64,000 nt of DNA, taken from positions 91,933-155,932 of the forward strand of contig NZ_KB902273.1 in the NCBI RefSeq assembly GCF_000379445.1. The letters run 5' to 3'. Position 1 is the stretch's first letter. Each line of letters opens with the position of its first letter. The DNA comes from Fangia hongkongensis FSC776 = DSM 21703. GTDB lineage: Bacteria > Pseudomonadota > Gammaproteobacteria > Francisellales > Francisellaceae. This document shows, piece by piece, positions 24,827 through 33,911 of the stretch. A program made the position numbers and the translations under genes. The notes beneath the pieces are model-generated. The model saw only the letters and a program-made list of their open reading frames with translations. It made no database searches and was not told where the DNA came from.

Positions 24827-26103
24827 AGATCAATGCGCTCTAGTGTTGCAATTTTTGTGACAACGGCTAAGACTTCTGTCGCGCGCTTGATTTCATCAAC
24901 TGATGGCAAGGAAGGTGCAATACGAATATTTGCGTCACTTGGGTCTATTCCATAAGGGAAAGTTGCTCCTGCTTTTGTGAGCTTAACTCCCGCTTCAGCT
25001 GCCATATTAACGACTTTTTTGGCTAAGTTGTTTTGGGTGTTAAAGCTAATAAAATACCCGCCTTCAGGCTTAATCCACGTGGCATATTCACCCAAGTTGC
25101 CAAGCTCTTTTGTTAAAATCTCATCAACGGCATCAAATTTAGGTTTAAGTATCTCAGCATGTGCTTTCATATGAGAAAGAAAAGCATCTTTTGATGGTAA
25201 AAGCTTGAGGTGTCTTAGCTGATTTATTTTGTCATAGCCTATGCTTTGGAAGCTAAGTTGCTTTTGAAACCAAGCGATATTTGCCTCATTCGCAGCAATG
25301 ATTGCCACTCCAGCACCGGCATAGGTGATTTTAGAAGTTGATGCATACATAAATACACGATCTGGGTTGCCCGCATCTTTAGCTGCTTTTAATATGTTTT
25401 TAACATATTTGTTTTCAGAGCTGAAATCCAAATGGTGCATTGCATAGGCATTATCCCAGAAAATTCTAAAGTCGCTAGCTGCCGTTTTCATGCGAGCTAA
25501 GCGCAATACAGTTTCATCACTATAGATTTCACCAGTTGGATTACTATATTGTGGCACACACCACATTCCTTTAATTTGTGGATCATCTAATAGCAATTTT
25601 TCTACATAGTCCATGTCAGGACCATGACCGGTTAAAGGAACATTAATCATTTCAATACCAAGTGCCTCACAAATGCCAAAATGTCGATCATATCCAGGCG
25701 TTGGGCATAGGAACTTGATTTTTCCTTGTTCAGACCAGCTTTTTGATGCTTGAGGAAGCTTTATCAACAGGGCACGGATGATGGTGTCATACATCAAGCT
25801 TAAAGAGGAATTACCACCAATGATAATATTCTCTTGTGGAATTGACAGTACATCAGAGAAGAGTTTTTTTGCCTCTGGGAGCCCAGTTAAAAACTGGGGT
25901 GTGCTGTAGTTCCTATAATCAGGTGCTTCTCTAGCCTCTTCAGCGCTTATGTTTGTGAGAATGTCATCAGAGAGAGAAAGCTGTTCCTTTGAAGGTTTTC
26001 CGCGTGTTAAATCAAGGGAAAGATTCTGTGCTTTAAGGTTTTGATAACGCTCATACAAGGCTTTTAATAGCAGCTCGTTTTCAGTAGAAGTGCTTGCAAT
26101 CAT
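24823..26103 (-). CDS. PLP-dependent aminotransferase (aspartate aminotransferase Ic-like)
   Basis: Fold-type I aminotransferase of 426 residues. It opens with DLTRGKPSKEQLSLS, has GGNSSLSLMYD for phosphate binding, QYSNPTGEIYSD, and the pyridoxal-phosphate lysine in ASTSKITYAGAGVA; RIAPSLP near the end holds the substrate carboxylate Arg. The length and the N-terminal RGKPS match the aspartate aminotransferase subgroup Ic. It would move amino groups between aspartate or another amino acid and 2-oxoglutarate. It lies six bases after the RipA-family gene, so the two are likely one operon. Confidence 0.88.
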   Translation of the reverse strand: MIASTSTENELLLKALYERYQNLKAQNLSLDLTRGKPSKEQLSLSDDILTNISAEEAREAPDYRNYSTPQFLTGLPEAKKLFSDVLSIPQENIIIGGNSSLSLMYDTIIRALLIKLPQASKSWSEQGKIKFLCPTPGYDRHFGICEALGIEMINVPLTGHGPDMDYVEKLLLDDPQIKGMWCVPQYSNPTGEIYSDETVLRLARMKTAASDFRIFWDNAYAMHHLDFSSENKYVKNILKAAKDAGNPDRVFMYASTSKITYAGAGVAIIAANEANIAWFQKQLSFQSIGYDKINQLRHLKLLPSKDAFLSHMKAHAEILKPKFDAVDEILTKELGNLGEYATWIKPEGGYFISFNTQNNLAKKVVNMAAEAGVKLTKAGATFPYGIDPSDANIRIAPSLPSVDEIKRATEVLAVVTKIATLERIDL

Positions 26104-26109
26104 CTTTTA

Positions 26110-26619
26110 TTAACTCCAAGAAACCAGTAGATAAATATAAATTCCAACATATAACAACATAAAGATAAATGGCATATAGGTTTCAAGGCGCTTAAGTGGC
26201 GCGAAGGATCCTTTTTGCTCTGCGGTTACACGCTCAGCCGAAAAAATAGGGCTTGAGGGCAATCGTTTTTCCAGCGCACCAATTACCTGCTCTTTAATAT
26301 TAACAGTATGGCGATAAAAGCGAACCACACGCCACCAGCAATAGCAAATAGCAAGAAGCCCCAAAAGAGGCAGTACTAAAAGACCAAGTGACAGCTCTGT
26401 GCTGGAGCGACTAATGCCAAGTGCCATGATTCCCACAACAAGGATGTTAACAATTAGGAAAAACAAGTTGATAGAAACACGGCGAAAGCTTGCTCTGTCA
26501 GCCATTTCGACATAAATTTTATATTGCTCGATCAAAAGAGAGTAATACTGCTCATTACTGAAATTGTCCTGCTCTTCATTCCATAGCTTATCTATATTGG
26601 CGTCATTATAACGACTCAT
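26110..26619 (-). CDS. RipA-family octameric membrane protein
   Basis: Inner-membrane protein of 169 residues with three hydrophobic segments (about residues 48-70, 74-96 and 149-167) and a charged N-terminus containing YKIYVEMADRASFRRVSINLFF. Length, topology and this motif fit the RipA family first known from Francisella, where RipA is needed for growth inside host cells. The biochemical role is not settled. It heads the operon with the aminotransferase gene. Confidence 0.7.
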   Translation of the reverse strand: MSRYNDANIDKLWNEEQDNFSNEQYYSLLIEQYKIYVEMADRASFRRVSINLFFLIVNILVVGIMALGISRSSTELSLGLLVLPLLGLLAICYCWWRVVRFYRHTVNIKEQVIGALEKRLPSSPIFSAERVTAEQKGSFAPLKRLETYMPFIFMLLYVGIYIYLLVSWS

Positions 26620-26848
26620 AGGGCGTAAACTCCATTATTAAAATCATCGAATTTAATTTGTTTTTATAGCCTTATGGTAATCGGAATTGTAGCAAATATC
26701 CAGTTATTCAATCGACACCGACCTAAAATACTGAAATCATAAGAATGGTAACGGAGTGTAATTTTATGAAGCTTTAGTCACTTTACTTTTCTTTAAGGAA
26801 TAAACACAGGAAAATAAACATAGCCTATTTCATTTTTGTGGGGGAAAA

Positions 26849-28123
26849 ATGTATTTGGAAAATGAAAAATCAGGAAAGTCTCTTTTTATTTATTTCTCAG
26901 GGACAGGAGATTTTAATAGAGTACAGTTTAGCAATTATAGTGCCTTAAAATACTATATTGGTAGTGACAGAAAATTAGATGGGTATGTAGTTACGGGCTG
27001 CGGTCATAACACATTAGATTTTATTTTTCCTAAACTTGAGCTAACAGCTAAGATATTAGCAGATAAACTTAGAAACCCTAGCGACTTGCACAGTAGATAT
27101 AACAATAGGATAAGTGAAAACAGAAAAAAGGGGAGGGGTAACGATAGTCCAAGGCTATTAAGAAGGTTTTTTTCCCCGATTGGGACGACAACAGAATTGG
27201 TCCACAATGAATCCCACTACGATAACATTATATTAAGTGGCTTTAGTAGAGGTTGTTTTTCTGCAGTTTTTTTAGCCAAGCAGCTTTCTAAGTTTATGAA
27301 TCCAAAAAAAATATGCCTATTTTGCTTTGATCCTGTACCTGGCAATATGTCCAGTTATTTTCCTCGATCAATATCTTCACAAGCAGATTGCTTACAAAGT
27401 GAAAAACTCCGATTTGTGTTTTTTGGAGTTGGCAATTATTTAAATAAGATTCCGAGCATGGAAAGATATGTTCCAAAAATATCGCCTTTCACAGAGGTGG
27501 ATATAGCTTTGCTAGAGGCCAAAAATCATGTCGAATCTCTTGATGATCGAGATGAAATTATTTTGTTCTATTTGAAGCAATTTCGCATTATTGGGGATTT
27601 ACACATGTTGTCAAATGTCCCTGAAGAGGCGTCAATAAGATATGGCTTAGGTGCTTTTGGTCTACACCGAGTGTGGGGAAATATAAAGCAAAAGGTTGCA
27701 GGGTTTCCAATTACAAATAGCGAGTCTGTATTTACTATTAGGAGGACTCAAAAATATATGGAGATAGTATATTTATTGCATATTTTGAAAATAATTGAAG
27801 TTTCATTTAAGCTTGAAAAATTAGATAGTTTATCGTTTAGGTCACAGATCCAGCAATATCAAGCACAGCTTAAACGATCGTTAGTTAATCAAACGCCTAT
27901 TGTTGTACCTTCATATATCAAATCAATCAGCAATCTTATTTATTTTCATATTCCACAGATGATTACAAGGAAAAAGTATATTGATGAATATATCAGTCCA
28001 AATATTTATCATTCCTATTTTGCTGATTTAGCATCTGCTTTAGAAAATACAGTGCCACAAAAAGAGTTTAGCAATCCAGTCTTTAGGCGGGGTGACCCTC
28101 TAAGGCAAGCATTGAGAAGATAA
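26849..28123 (+). CDS. Lipase-like alpha/beta-hydrolase (GFSRG), possible effector
   Basis: Unnamed protein of 424 residues. The features seen are LFIYFSGTGDFN at residues 12-23, a long segment, then YDNIILSGFSRGCFSAVFLAKQL with a nucleophile-elbow GFSRG (Ser133), and a following strand CLFCFDPVPG. This order (oxyanion-type first strand, GxSRG, DPVPG) recalls DUF2235/Tle1-like phospholipases and some intracellular-pathogen effectors. The C-terminal ~200 residues are basic and of unknown fold. There is no signal peptide. A GTGGGGGA ribosome-binding site precedes the ATG. It is a single-gene unit. Confidence 0.55.
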   Translation: MYLENEKSGKSLFIYFSGTGDFNRVQFSNYSALKYYIGSDRKLDGYVVTGCGHNTLDFIFPKLELTAKILADKLRNPSDLHSRYNNRISENRKKGRGNDSPRLLRRFFSPIGTTTELVHNESHYDNIILSGFSRGCFSAVFLAKQLSKFMNPKKICLFCFDPVPGNMSSYFPRSISSQADCLQSEKLRFVFFGVGNYLNKIPSMERYVPKISPFTEVDIALLEAKNHVESLDDRDEIILFYLKQFRIIGDLHMLSNVPEEASIRYGLGAFGLHRVWGNIKQKVAGFPITNSESVFTIRRTQKYMEIVYLLHILKIIEVSFKLEKLDSLSFRSQIQQYQAQLKRSLVNQTPIVVPSYIKSISNLIYFHIPQMITRKKYIDEYISPNIYHSYFADLASALENTVPQKEFSNPVFRRGDPLRQALRR

Positions 28124-28135
28124 TTTGGCATTATA

Positions 28136-28591
28136 TTAAATTTTAAGTGCATCACCCTTAAAGGCCACGCCAGACATTAGTAGACCATTTTCACACACAT
28201 AAGTGGTGTTACTGTTATTTGCAATGCCTTGCCAGTTTGACTGGATGTTTCCAACCGCATTACCTCCGAGTTTCTGTGCTTGAATTTTCATATCAATCAG
28301 TGCCGAATAAAAAACCCAATTACAAGAAATAACAGGCTCCTTGGCAACAGCATTAGTGCGATTACTGGTTGAGATGGGCCCTAATTTTTTCGAGAAATAA
28401 GGCGCTGAGTTTTGACCAAAATAGTATTTAAAGTCATCTGTTTTTGCCTTTACATCTGAGGGCATTTTTTCAAATGCCTGATTTATATTATATTGATGAT
28501 AGCCTGTATTTGATGTGCACCCTGCAATGAGAGCGAGTGTAGAAAAGGCAAAAAGCGCAGTCGCTAGCTTTTTTGTAAACACGATATTCAT
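28136..28591 (-). CDS. Lipoprotein of unknown function
   Basis: Predicted lipoprotein of 151 residues. The signal TALFAFSTLALIAGC has a lipobox with Cys25. The mature part is small and carries two further cysteines (SCNWVF near residue 94 and YVCENG near 137) that could form a disulfide, plus KLGGNAVGNIQSNW, a pattern shared with small periplasmic lipoproteins of Legionella-like bacteria. It lies 11 bases after clpA in the same direction, so it probably belongs to the clpS-clpA transcript. Role unknown. Confidence 0.6.
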   Translation of the reverse strand: MNIVFTKKLATALFAFSTLALIAGCTSNTGYHQYNINQAFEKMPSDVKAKTDDFKYYFGQNSAPYFSKKLGPISTSNRTNAVAKEPVISCNWVFYSALIDMKIQAQKLGGNAVGNIQSNWQGIANNSNTTYVCENGLLMSGVAFKGDALKI

Positions 28592-28602
28592 GGGTGATAA
28601 TC

Positions 28603-30834
28603 CTAGCTATAAACGAATGTAAGCTCGCCTTTTTTATTTGCAGTCAACTCAGCGCGCCCACCGGAAGATAGTTTACCAAATAAAATCTCCTCGGCCAGTT
28701 GTTTTTTGATTTGCTCTTGGATTAATCGTGACATAGGACGAGCCCCCATTTTTTCATCATAACCGTGTTCGGCTAGCCAGTCTTTTGCTTTTTCATCCAC
28801 CTCAAGTGATACCCCTCGTTGATCAAGCTGCCCTTGAAGCTGTGCCAAGAACTTATCAACAACTGATTTCACATCATCTTTAGATAAAGACTCAAATTGA
28901 ATCACAGCATCTAAGCGATTACGAAATTCAGGGGTGAAAACACGTTTAAGTGCTTCCATACTATCTGGGCGATTATCCTGCTCTGCAAAGCCCATCACAT
29001 TTTTCTGTGATTCAAAGGCGCCAGCATTGGTCGTCATAATCAAGATGATATTTCTAAAGTCAGCTTTTCGGCCATTGTTATCTGTTAAGGTGCCGTGATC
29101 CATTACCTGTAATAATAGGTTATAAATATCTGGGTGTGCTTTTTCTATTTCATCCAGAAGCACGACAGCATAAGGGTGCTTCATCACAGCTTCAGTGAGA
29201 AGCCCACCTTCTTCATAGCCAACATAGCCAGGAGGTGAGCCAATCAACCTTGAGACGGTGTGGCGCTCCATATATTCAGACATGTCAAAACGCAATAGCT
29301 CAACACCCAGTAAATTAGCAAGCTGTTGTGTTACCTCGGTTTTACCCACCCCAGTTGGGCCGGCAAATAAAAATGATCCCCACGGCTTATCTGGATCTCT
29401 GAGTCCTGCTCTGGCAAGTTTAATGGTGTCAACCATAGCTTCAATAGCATTATCTTGACCATAAACCAGCATTTTTAAATCTTTGCCTAAAGAAGCCATA
29501 GAGTCTTTGTCGGAGCTAGAGACGGTTTTGGCAGGAATACGTGCAAGACGTGCCACCATGTTTTCAACATCGGTAACGTTGATGAGCTTTTTCCTTTTGG
29601 CAGTCGTAGTTTGCTGGAATGCACCCAGCTCATCAATGACATCAATCGCCTTATCCGGTAGAAATCGCTCTGCAATGTATTTAGCCGAAAGCTCTGCTGC
29701 TGCATGCAGTGCAGGGAGTGTATATTTGATATTGTGATGGTCTTCAAAGTAAGGCTTAAGACCTTTTAAAATTTCATAGGTTTGCTCAATAGTTGGTTCT
29801 TCAACATCAACTTTTTGAAAGCGTCTTGCCAAAGCATGGTCTTTTTCAAAGATGGTGCGATATTCTTGATAAGTCGTGGAACCAATACATTTCAAATCAC
29901 CTGAGGCAAGCGCAGGTTTAATTAAATTTGATGCGTCCATAACGCCACCGGAGGCAGCGCCAGCGCCTACAATTGTATGGATTTCATCAATAAATAAAAT
30001 AGCACCTTCTTGCTCTTGAAGTTGTTTTAGTACTTCCTTAAAACGCTTTTCAAAATCACCACGATATTTCGTTCCAGCAAGCAATGTGCCCATATCTAGC
30101 GAATAAATAACGCCGTTTGATAATACTTTTGGCACTTGTGCATCAACAATTTTCTTCGCAAGCCCCTCAGCAATAGCCGTTTTACCAACACCAGCCTCGC
30201 CAACAAGAAGTGGGTTATTTTTACGCCGGCGACAAAGCACTTGAACGACACGTTCAACCTCATAGTCTCTGCCAATTAAACGATCAATTTTACCTGCTTT
30301 GGCACGCTCATTTAAATTAACTGCATACAGCTCAAGCGGTGTTTTTTCTCTTTGTTCTTCAGAGGGCGCTGAGACTGTTTGCTGTGCTTGTTGTGATGAA
30401 CTTGATGAGTTTGAAACGCCATGCGATAAATAGTTGACGACATCCAAGCGTGTAACATTTTCTTGTTTCAGTAAACTGACTGCTTGAGAGTCTTGTTCAC
30501 TAAAAATTGCCACAAGAACATTTGACCCTTGCACCTCGCTTCGACCAGAAGATTGTACATGAAACACAGCACGCTGTAGCACACGTTGAAACCCAAGTGT
30601 TGGCTGTGTGTCTTTACCTTCTTCAACAATTTTTGGGGTCGATTGATCAATAAAGCTATTGAGTGCTCCTCGTAGTCTTGCAATGTCAGCACCGCAAGCC
30701 TTGAGTACCTTTTTTGCATCTGCATTATCAAGGAGTGCGCTTAGCAAGTGCTCAACAGTCAAATATTCATGCTTAAGGTCTCTGGCATATTGAAACGCCT
30801 GATTTAACGTTAACTCTAATTCCTTACTTAGCAT
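28603..30834 (-). CDS. clpA: ATP-dependent Clp protease ATP-binding subunit ClpA
   Basis: AAA+ unfoldase of 743 residues that feeds substrates to ClpP. A Clp N-domain ([31 protein letters not shown]) is followed by two ATPase modules with Walker A sequences GEAGVGKT and GPTGVGKT, Walker B LFIDEIHT and [12 protein letters not shown]. There is no coiled-coil M-domain between them, which separates ClpA from ClpB. The start chosen at 30834 (MLSKELEL) is the family start; an in-frame start 39 bases upstream is not supported. clpS lies 125 bases upstream in the same direction, a standard pairing. Confidence 0.96.
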   Translation of the reverse strand: MLSKELELTLNQAFQYARDLKHEYLTVEHLLSALLDNADAKKVLKACGADIARLRGALNSFIDQSTPKIVEEGKDTQPTLGFQRVLQRAVFHVQSSGRSEVQGSNVLVAIFSEQDSQAVSLLKQENVTRLDVVNYLSHGVSNSSSSSQQAQQTVSAPSEEQREKTPLELYAVNLNERAKAGKIDRLIGRDYEVERVVQVLCRRRKNNPLLVGEAGVGKTAIAEGLAKKIVDAQVPKVLSNGVIYSLDMGTLLAGTKYRGDFEKRFKEVLKQLQEQEGAILFIDEIHTIVGAGAASGGVMDASNLIKPALASGDLKCIGSTTYQEYRTIFEKDHALARRFQKVDVEEPTIEQTYEILKGLKPYFEDHHNIKYTLPALHAAAELSAKYIAERFLPDKAIDVIDELGAFQQTTTAKRKKLINVTDVENMVARLARIPAKTVSSSDKDSMASLGKDLKMLVYGQDNAIEAMVDTIKLARAGLRDPDKPWGSFLFAGPTGVGKTEVTQQLANLLGVELLRFDMSEYMERHTVSRLIGSPPGYVGYEEGGLLTEAVMKHPYAVVLLDEIEKAHPDIYNLLLQVMDHGTLTDNNGRKADFRNIILIMTTNAGAFESQKNVMGFAEQDNRPDSMEALKRVFTPEFRNRLDAVIQFESLSKDDVKSVVDKFLAQLQGQLDQRGVSLEVDEKAKDWLAEHGYDEKMGARPMSRLIQEQIKKQLAEEILFGKLSSGGRAELTANKKGELTFVYS

Positions 30835-30959
30835 ATGACACCTGCAACTGTTCGTGATCCTTATCTTTATCATAGACCAATTGCTGGTACAAAAAAACTT
30901 GAATATGAAAAACTCTTGCCCTTTTGTAGTAATTTAACGAGAAGAGATTTTATTGGAGG

Positions 30960-31277
30960 TTATTTATTTGCAGTTAAAAATAAAAGTGGATGTCCTTTCG
31001 CCCTTGCAATATCCATTGCAGTATAAGCCATCGTCTCTGCAATATCCTTTGGAAATTCACCGCACAACGCTTTGCCATCAAAGTGTGCTTTCATTGTCGT
31101 ACGTTCAGAGGTTCTCTCGTCCATTTTAAATACGCGTTCTAGTACATCAACAACAAATTCCATTGGCGTAAAGTTATCATTATATACATATACTTTACGG
31201 CTAAATGATTCACTGTGATAGGCGCATGAATGCTCAACACTTTTGCTGATAGGCGACTCAATACTCAAGCTTGTCAT
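30960..31277 (-). CDS. clpS: ATP-dependent Clp protease adaptor ClpS
   Basis: N-end-rule adaptor of 105 residues that binds the ClpA N-domain. The core is VYVYNDNFTPMEFVVDVLERVFKMD, then AHFDGKALCGEFPKDIAETMA; the NDN-TPM region forms the N-degron pocket. The N-terminal ~25 residues are a flexible tail that is longer than usual. The ATG at 31277 lies nine bases after GGGAG; a TTG further upstream is too close to that site. It is first in the clpS-clpA-lipoprotein operon. Confidence 0.93.
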   Translation of the reverse strand: MTSLSIESPISKSVEHSCAYHSESFSRKVYVYNDNFTPMEFVVDVLERVFKMDERTSERTTMKAHFDGKALCGEFPKDIAETMAYTAMDIARAKGHPLLFLTANK

Positions 31278-31621
31278 TTCACTCAACTCCCATAAAGTAG
31301 GTTACGTTTTAACCAAGTGGCTGTATTACACCAAATTTGTATTACAAAATCAAGAATTTATAGTAAATATTCATCTTTTTTGTATTGAGGGAGTTGATAA
31401 AAAAATAAGTTAAGTTTACCGGAGGTATCTATAGGTATGCTTTAAAGTGTGTTGTTAAAGAAAAAACAATTGGTGGCTAAGTTGGCTATTTATTTCGCAG
31501 TTGCAGTATTTAAAAAATTATGATTTGGTTGTAAATATTCAAAAATGCCGTGATTGCTATTGTTTTTTCCATTTACAATTAGCAGAATGCTTTTTTGGGC
31601 TGACAAATTTGGAGTAGTAGC
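31278..31621. promoter_or_regulatory. Divergent intergenic region clpS/udp
   Basis: This 344-base AT-rich stretch has no gene. It contains two exact copies of TGTATTACA (31322-31330 and 31338-31346), each nearly palindromic (TGTA-T-TACA), starting 16 bases apart on the clpS side. Near udp, TTGGAGTAGTAG provides a GGAG ribosome-binding site. No T-tailed hairpin was found. Confidence 0.4.
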
Positions 31622-32458
31622 ATGGAAAAGAAGCCACAATCAATAGCAAGTAGTGAAAAAATGTATCATGTTGGTTTATCTAAAGAGATGCTTAAGGGCG
31701 CGCGTTATGCTATTTTGCCTGGGGATCCAGGGCGTGTCGCATCGATTGCAAATCAGATTGATGACAATTGTATCTCACTTGCACAAAATCGGGAGTATAC
31801 CTCTTATCTCGCTTATATTGATAATGAGCCCGTGCTTGTATGTTCTACTGGAATGGGTGGCCCATCGGTTTCCATCGCAGTTGAGGAGCTCGCGTGTCTT
31901 GGAATTACACACTACATTCGTATTGGAACCACTGGTGCGATACAAAAAAATATCTCACTTGGAAGTTTGATTGTATCTACAGCGTCGGTAAGGCTTGATG
32001 GGACATCATTTCATTATGCGCCAGAAGGCTACCCTGCGGTGGCTGATTTTGAATTAACACAAAGCTTAATTAAACAGTCGCGCCTCCATAAAGAAGAAAC
32101 ACATTTTGGGATTACAGCTTCTTCAGACACATTCTATCCGGGGCAAGAGCGGTATGATAGCTTTAGTGGTTATGTCAGAAAACAATTTCAAGACTCACTG
32201 CAGGAGTGGCAGAAGTTGAATGTGCTGAACTTCGAAATGGAGTCTTCTGCACTTTTTGTTGTGTGTAGTGCACTTAAGCTTCATGCGGCAGCAATTTATA
32301 CAGTAATGGCAAATCGCACTCAGTCTGAAGCATTAAACCATACGGTATACAAAAAGGGTGTTAATAGTTGTGTTGAAGTGATCAAATCGGCAATTTCTGA
32401 GAGTCTATCTGAGAAGCAGCTTAAAGCGCCCAGCCATAAAGAGCTAGAGGATGCTTAA
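31622..32458 (+). CDS. udp: Uridine phosphorylase
   Basis: Nucleoside phosphorylase of 278 residues. It has the family motifs HVGLSKEMLKGARYAILPGDPGRV at the start, VCSTGMGGPSVSIAVEELACLGITHYIRIGTTGAIQ in the middle and LNFEMESSALFVVCS for ribose binding. It would split uridine to uracil and ribose-1-phosphate in the cytoplasm for pyrimidine salvage. It stands alone, followed ten bases later by the convergent HAD gene. The N-terminal 12 residues are extra relative to E. coli Udp. Confidence 0.92.
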   Translation: MEKKPQSIASSEKMYHVGLSKEMLKGARYAILPGDPGRVASIANQIDDNCISLAQNREYTSYLAYIDNEPVLVCSTGMGGPSVSIAVEELACLGITHYIRIGTTGAIQKNISLGSLIVSTASVRLDGTSFHYAPEGYPAVADFELTQSLIKQSRLHKEETHFGITASSDTFYPGQERYDSFSGYVRKQFQDSLQEWQKLNVLNFEMESSALFVVCSALKLHAAAIYTVMANRTQSEALNHTVYKKGVNSCVEVIKSAISESLSEKQLKAPSHKELEDA

Positions 32459-32468
32459 TTTTGTGTTA

Positions 32469-33041
32469 TTAACTGGGAATGGAAAAAAGCTTTTTTTCAA
32501 TCCAGCGTAATAGCCCAAAGAAGCTTTCTTGAAAGGGACGTCTTTTAAAATTACTAAAGGGTTTGGTAATCAAAATGGGATACGCACCTGCTAGAATACA
32601 AGCTAAACATCCAGTTAGTAAGCGATCATCGACTAAAGCGATTTCATAACTTTTGCATTTAGCAAGTGTTTGAATTTGTTGTAATCCATCTGGGTAGGGC
32701 TTTTTGCGCACATTATCAATGAAACGGATCTTTGGGAAGTATTTTTCAAAATATGACTTCCTCTCTAGAGTAGGCTTATTTGAGAGGATGAAAATATGCT
32801 CCTGAGGAAATCGCTCGCAAAAAGTGCTGAGCCAATTTTTAATGGACTCACTTGGAAGCGGTTGACCATGTGCTGCTAAAACACCATCAAAATCGAGTGC
32901 TAAATACTGAACATTCGCCTTTTGCAGTAATAGAGGACTAAGCGATGTCACGCTTGTGAGCCTATGTTTTTTTTGCCTGATTGCCTTTAGCTTCTTTTTG
33001 GCTTTAAAGCTCTCTTTTAAGGTAAAATATAACTTTCCCAT
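32469..33041 (-). CDS. YqeG-like HAD family phosphatase
   Basis: HAD hydrolase of 190 residues. The N-terminal motif LALDFDGVLAAHG supplies the DxD nucleophile/acid pair, ILSNKP the motif-II-like Ser/Asn, KKPYPDGL the Lys, and ALVDDRLLTG the acidic motif. This is the class IIIA (YqeG) type, whose substrate is often unknown. The first ~45 residues are unusually basic (LKESFKAKKKLKAIRQKKH). It follows rsmI with no gap, so it is the last gene of a murC-rsmI-HAD operon. Confidence 0.85.
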   Translation of the reverse strand: MGKLYFTLKESFKAKKKLKAIRQKKHRLTSVTSLSPLLLQKANVQYLALDFDGVLAAHGQPLPSESIKNWLSTFCERFPQEHIFILSNKPTLERKSYFEKYFPKIRFIDNVRKKPYPDGLQQIQTLAKCKSYEIALVDDRLLTGCLACILAGAYPILITKPFSNFKRRPFQESFFGLLRWIEKKLFSIPS

Positions 33042-33911
33042 CTACTTATCATGTGCCTCAAGCGCGAGCGCCTTTTTATATAAACTATTCTTCTTTAACC
33101 CTGTAATATCAGCTGCAAGCTTCACCGCTTGTTTCAAAGGCAGCTCACGTAGTAATACAGATAATACATGTTCGCTATTAATAGAAGTGTCATCAGTATT
33201 ATGCGTTTGCTGTTCGCCTTGAATCAAAATAACAAACTCCCCCTTACATAACAATGGATCATCGTTAAATTTCTGTTGTATCTCAGCTGCATTGCCGATA
33301 AAAAAATGCTCATATTGTTTGGTGAGTTCTTTGGCAACAACAATGCATCGATCAGCAAGTACGTTATTTATTGACTCAAGTGTCGAGGTAATTCTGTGTG
33401 TTGACTCGTAAAAAATATGCGTCATGTGAAGTGGCTTTATTGAATTTAGCAGGTTAAGCCGAGCAGTACTCTTTACAGGAAAAAACCCATGAAACTGAAA
33501 TGCATCTGAAGGAAGTCCTGATGCTGATAGTGCGGTAATAAGTGCACTCACACCCGGAATGGGAACAATTTTATAGCCCTTTTCACGTAGGTTTTGACAG
33601 ATAATAAAACCGGGGTCAGAAATAAGCGGGGTTCCTGCATCACTGACAAGAACGACAACCTCATTATTATCAAGCGCTGTGATTATTTGTGAAATGCGTT
33701 CTTTTTCATTGTGTTCATGGCAAGAAAGCATCTTAGGCGGTGTGATGGCATATTTTTGTAATAACTGCCTAGAGACTCTGGTGTCTTCAGCAAAAATAAT
33801 GCTGGCTTCTTTTAGTATATCAAGTGCACGTAAAGTAATGTCTTTCAAGTTCCCAATAGGTGTGGAAACGATATACAATACGCCAGATTCAACTTTGTTT
33901 TTCAAATCCAT
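33042..33911 (-). CDS. rsmI: 16S rRNA (cytidine-1402-2'-O)-methyltransferase
   Basis: SAM-dependent methyltransferase of 289 residues that modifies C1402 in the 16S decoding region. The typical sequences are LYIVSTPIGNLKDITLRALDIL at the start, EDTRVSRQLL, VLVSDAGTPLISDPGF (SAM site) and PIPGVSALITALSASGLP. The C-terminal ~60 residues are the family helical domain ending in KKNSLYKKALALEAHDK. It overlaps murC by ten bases upstream and abuts the HAD gene downstream. Confidence 0.95.
   Translation of the reverse strand: MDLKNKVESGVLYIVSTPIGNLKDITLRALDILKEASIIFAEDTRVSRQLLQKYAITPPKMLSCHEHNEKERISQIITALDNNEVVVLVSDAGTPLISDPGFIICQNLREKGYKIVPIPGVSALITALSASGLPSDAFQFHGFFPVKSTARLNLLNSIKPLHMTHIFYESTHRITSTLESINNVLADRCIVVAKELTKQYEHFFIGNAAEIQQKFNDDPLLCKGEFVILIQGEQQTHNTDDTSINSEHVLSVLLRELPLKQAVKLAADITGLKKNSLYKKALALEAHDK

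Noticed and set aside
29483..29737. Open frame opposite clpA
   Set aside because: It is a reverse-strand shadow of a strongly conserved coding region, with no start signal or family pattern.
32478..32505. A-run/T-run palindrome as terminator of udp
   Set aside because: It is a homopolymer palindrome within the 3' coding end of the HAD gene, with no stable G/C stem.
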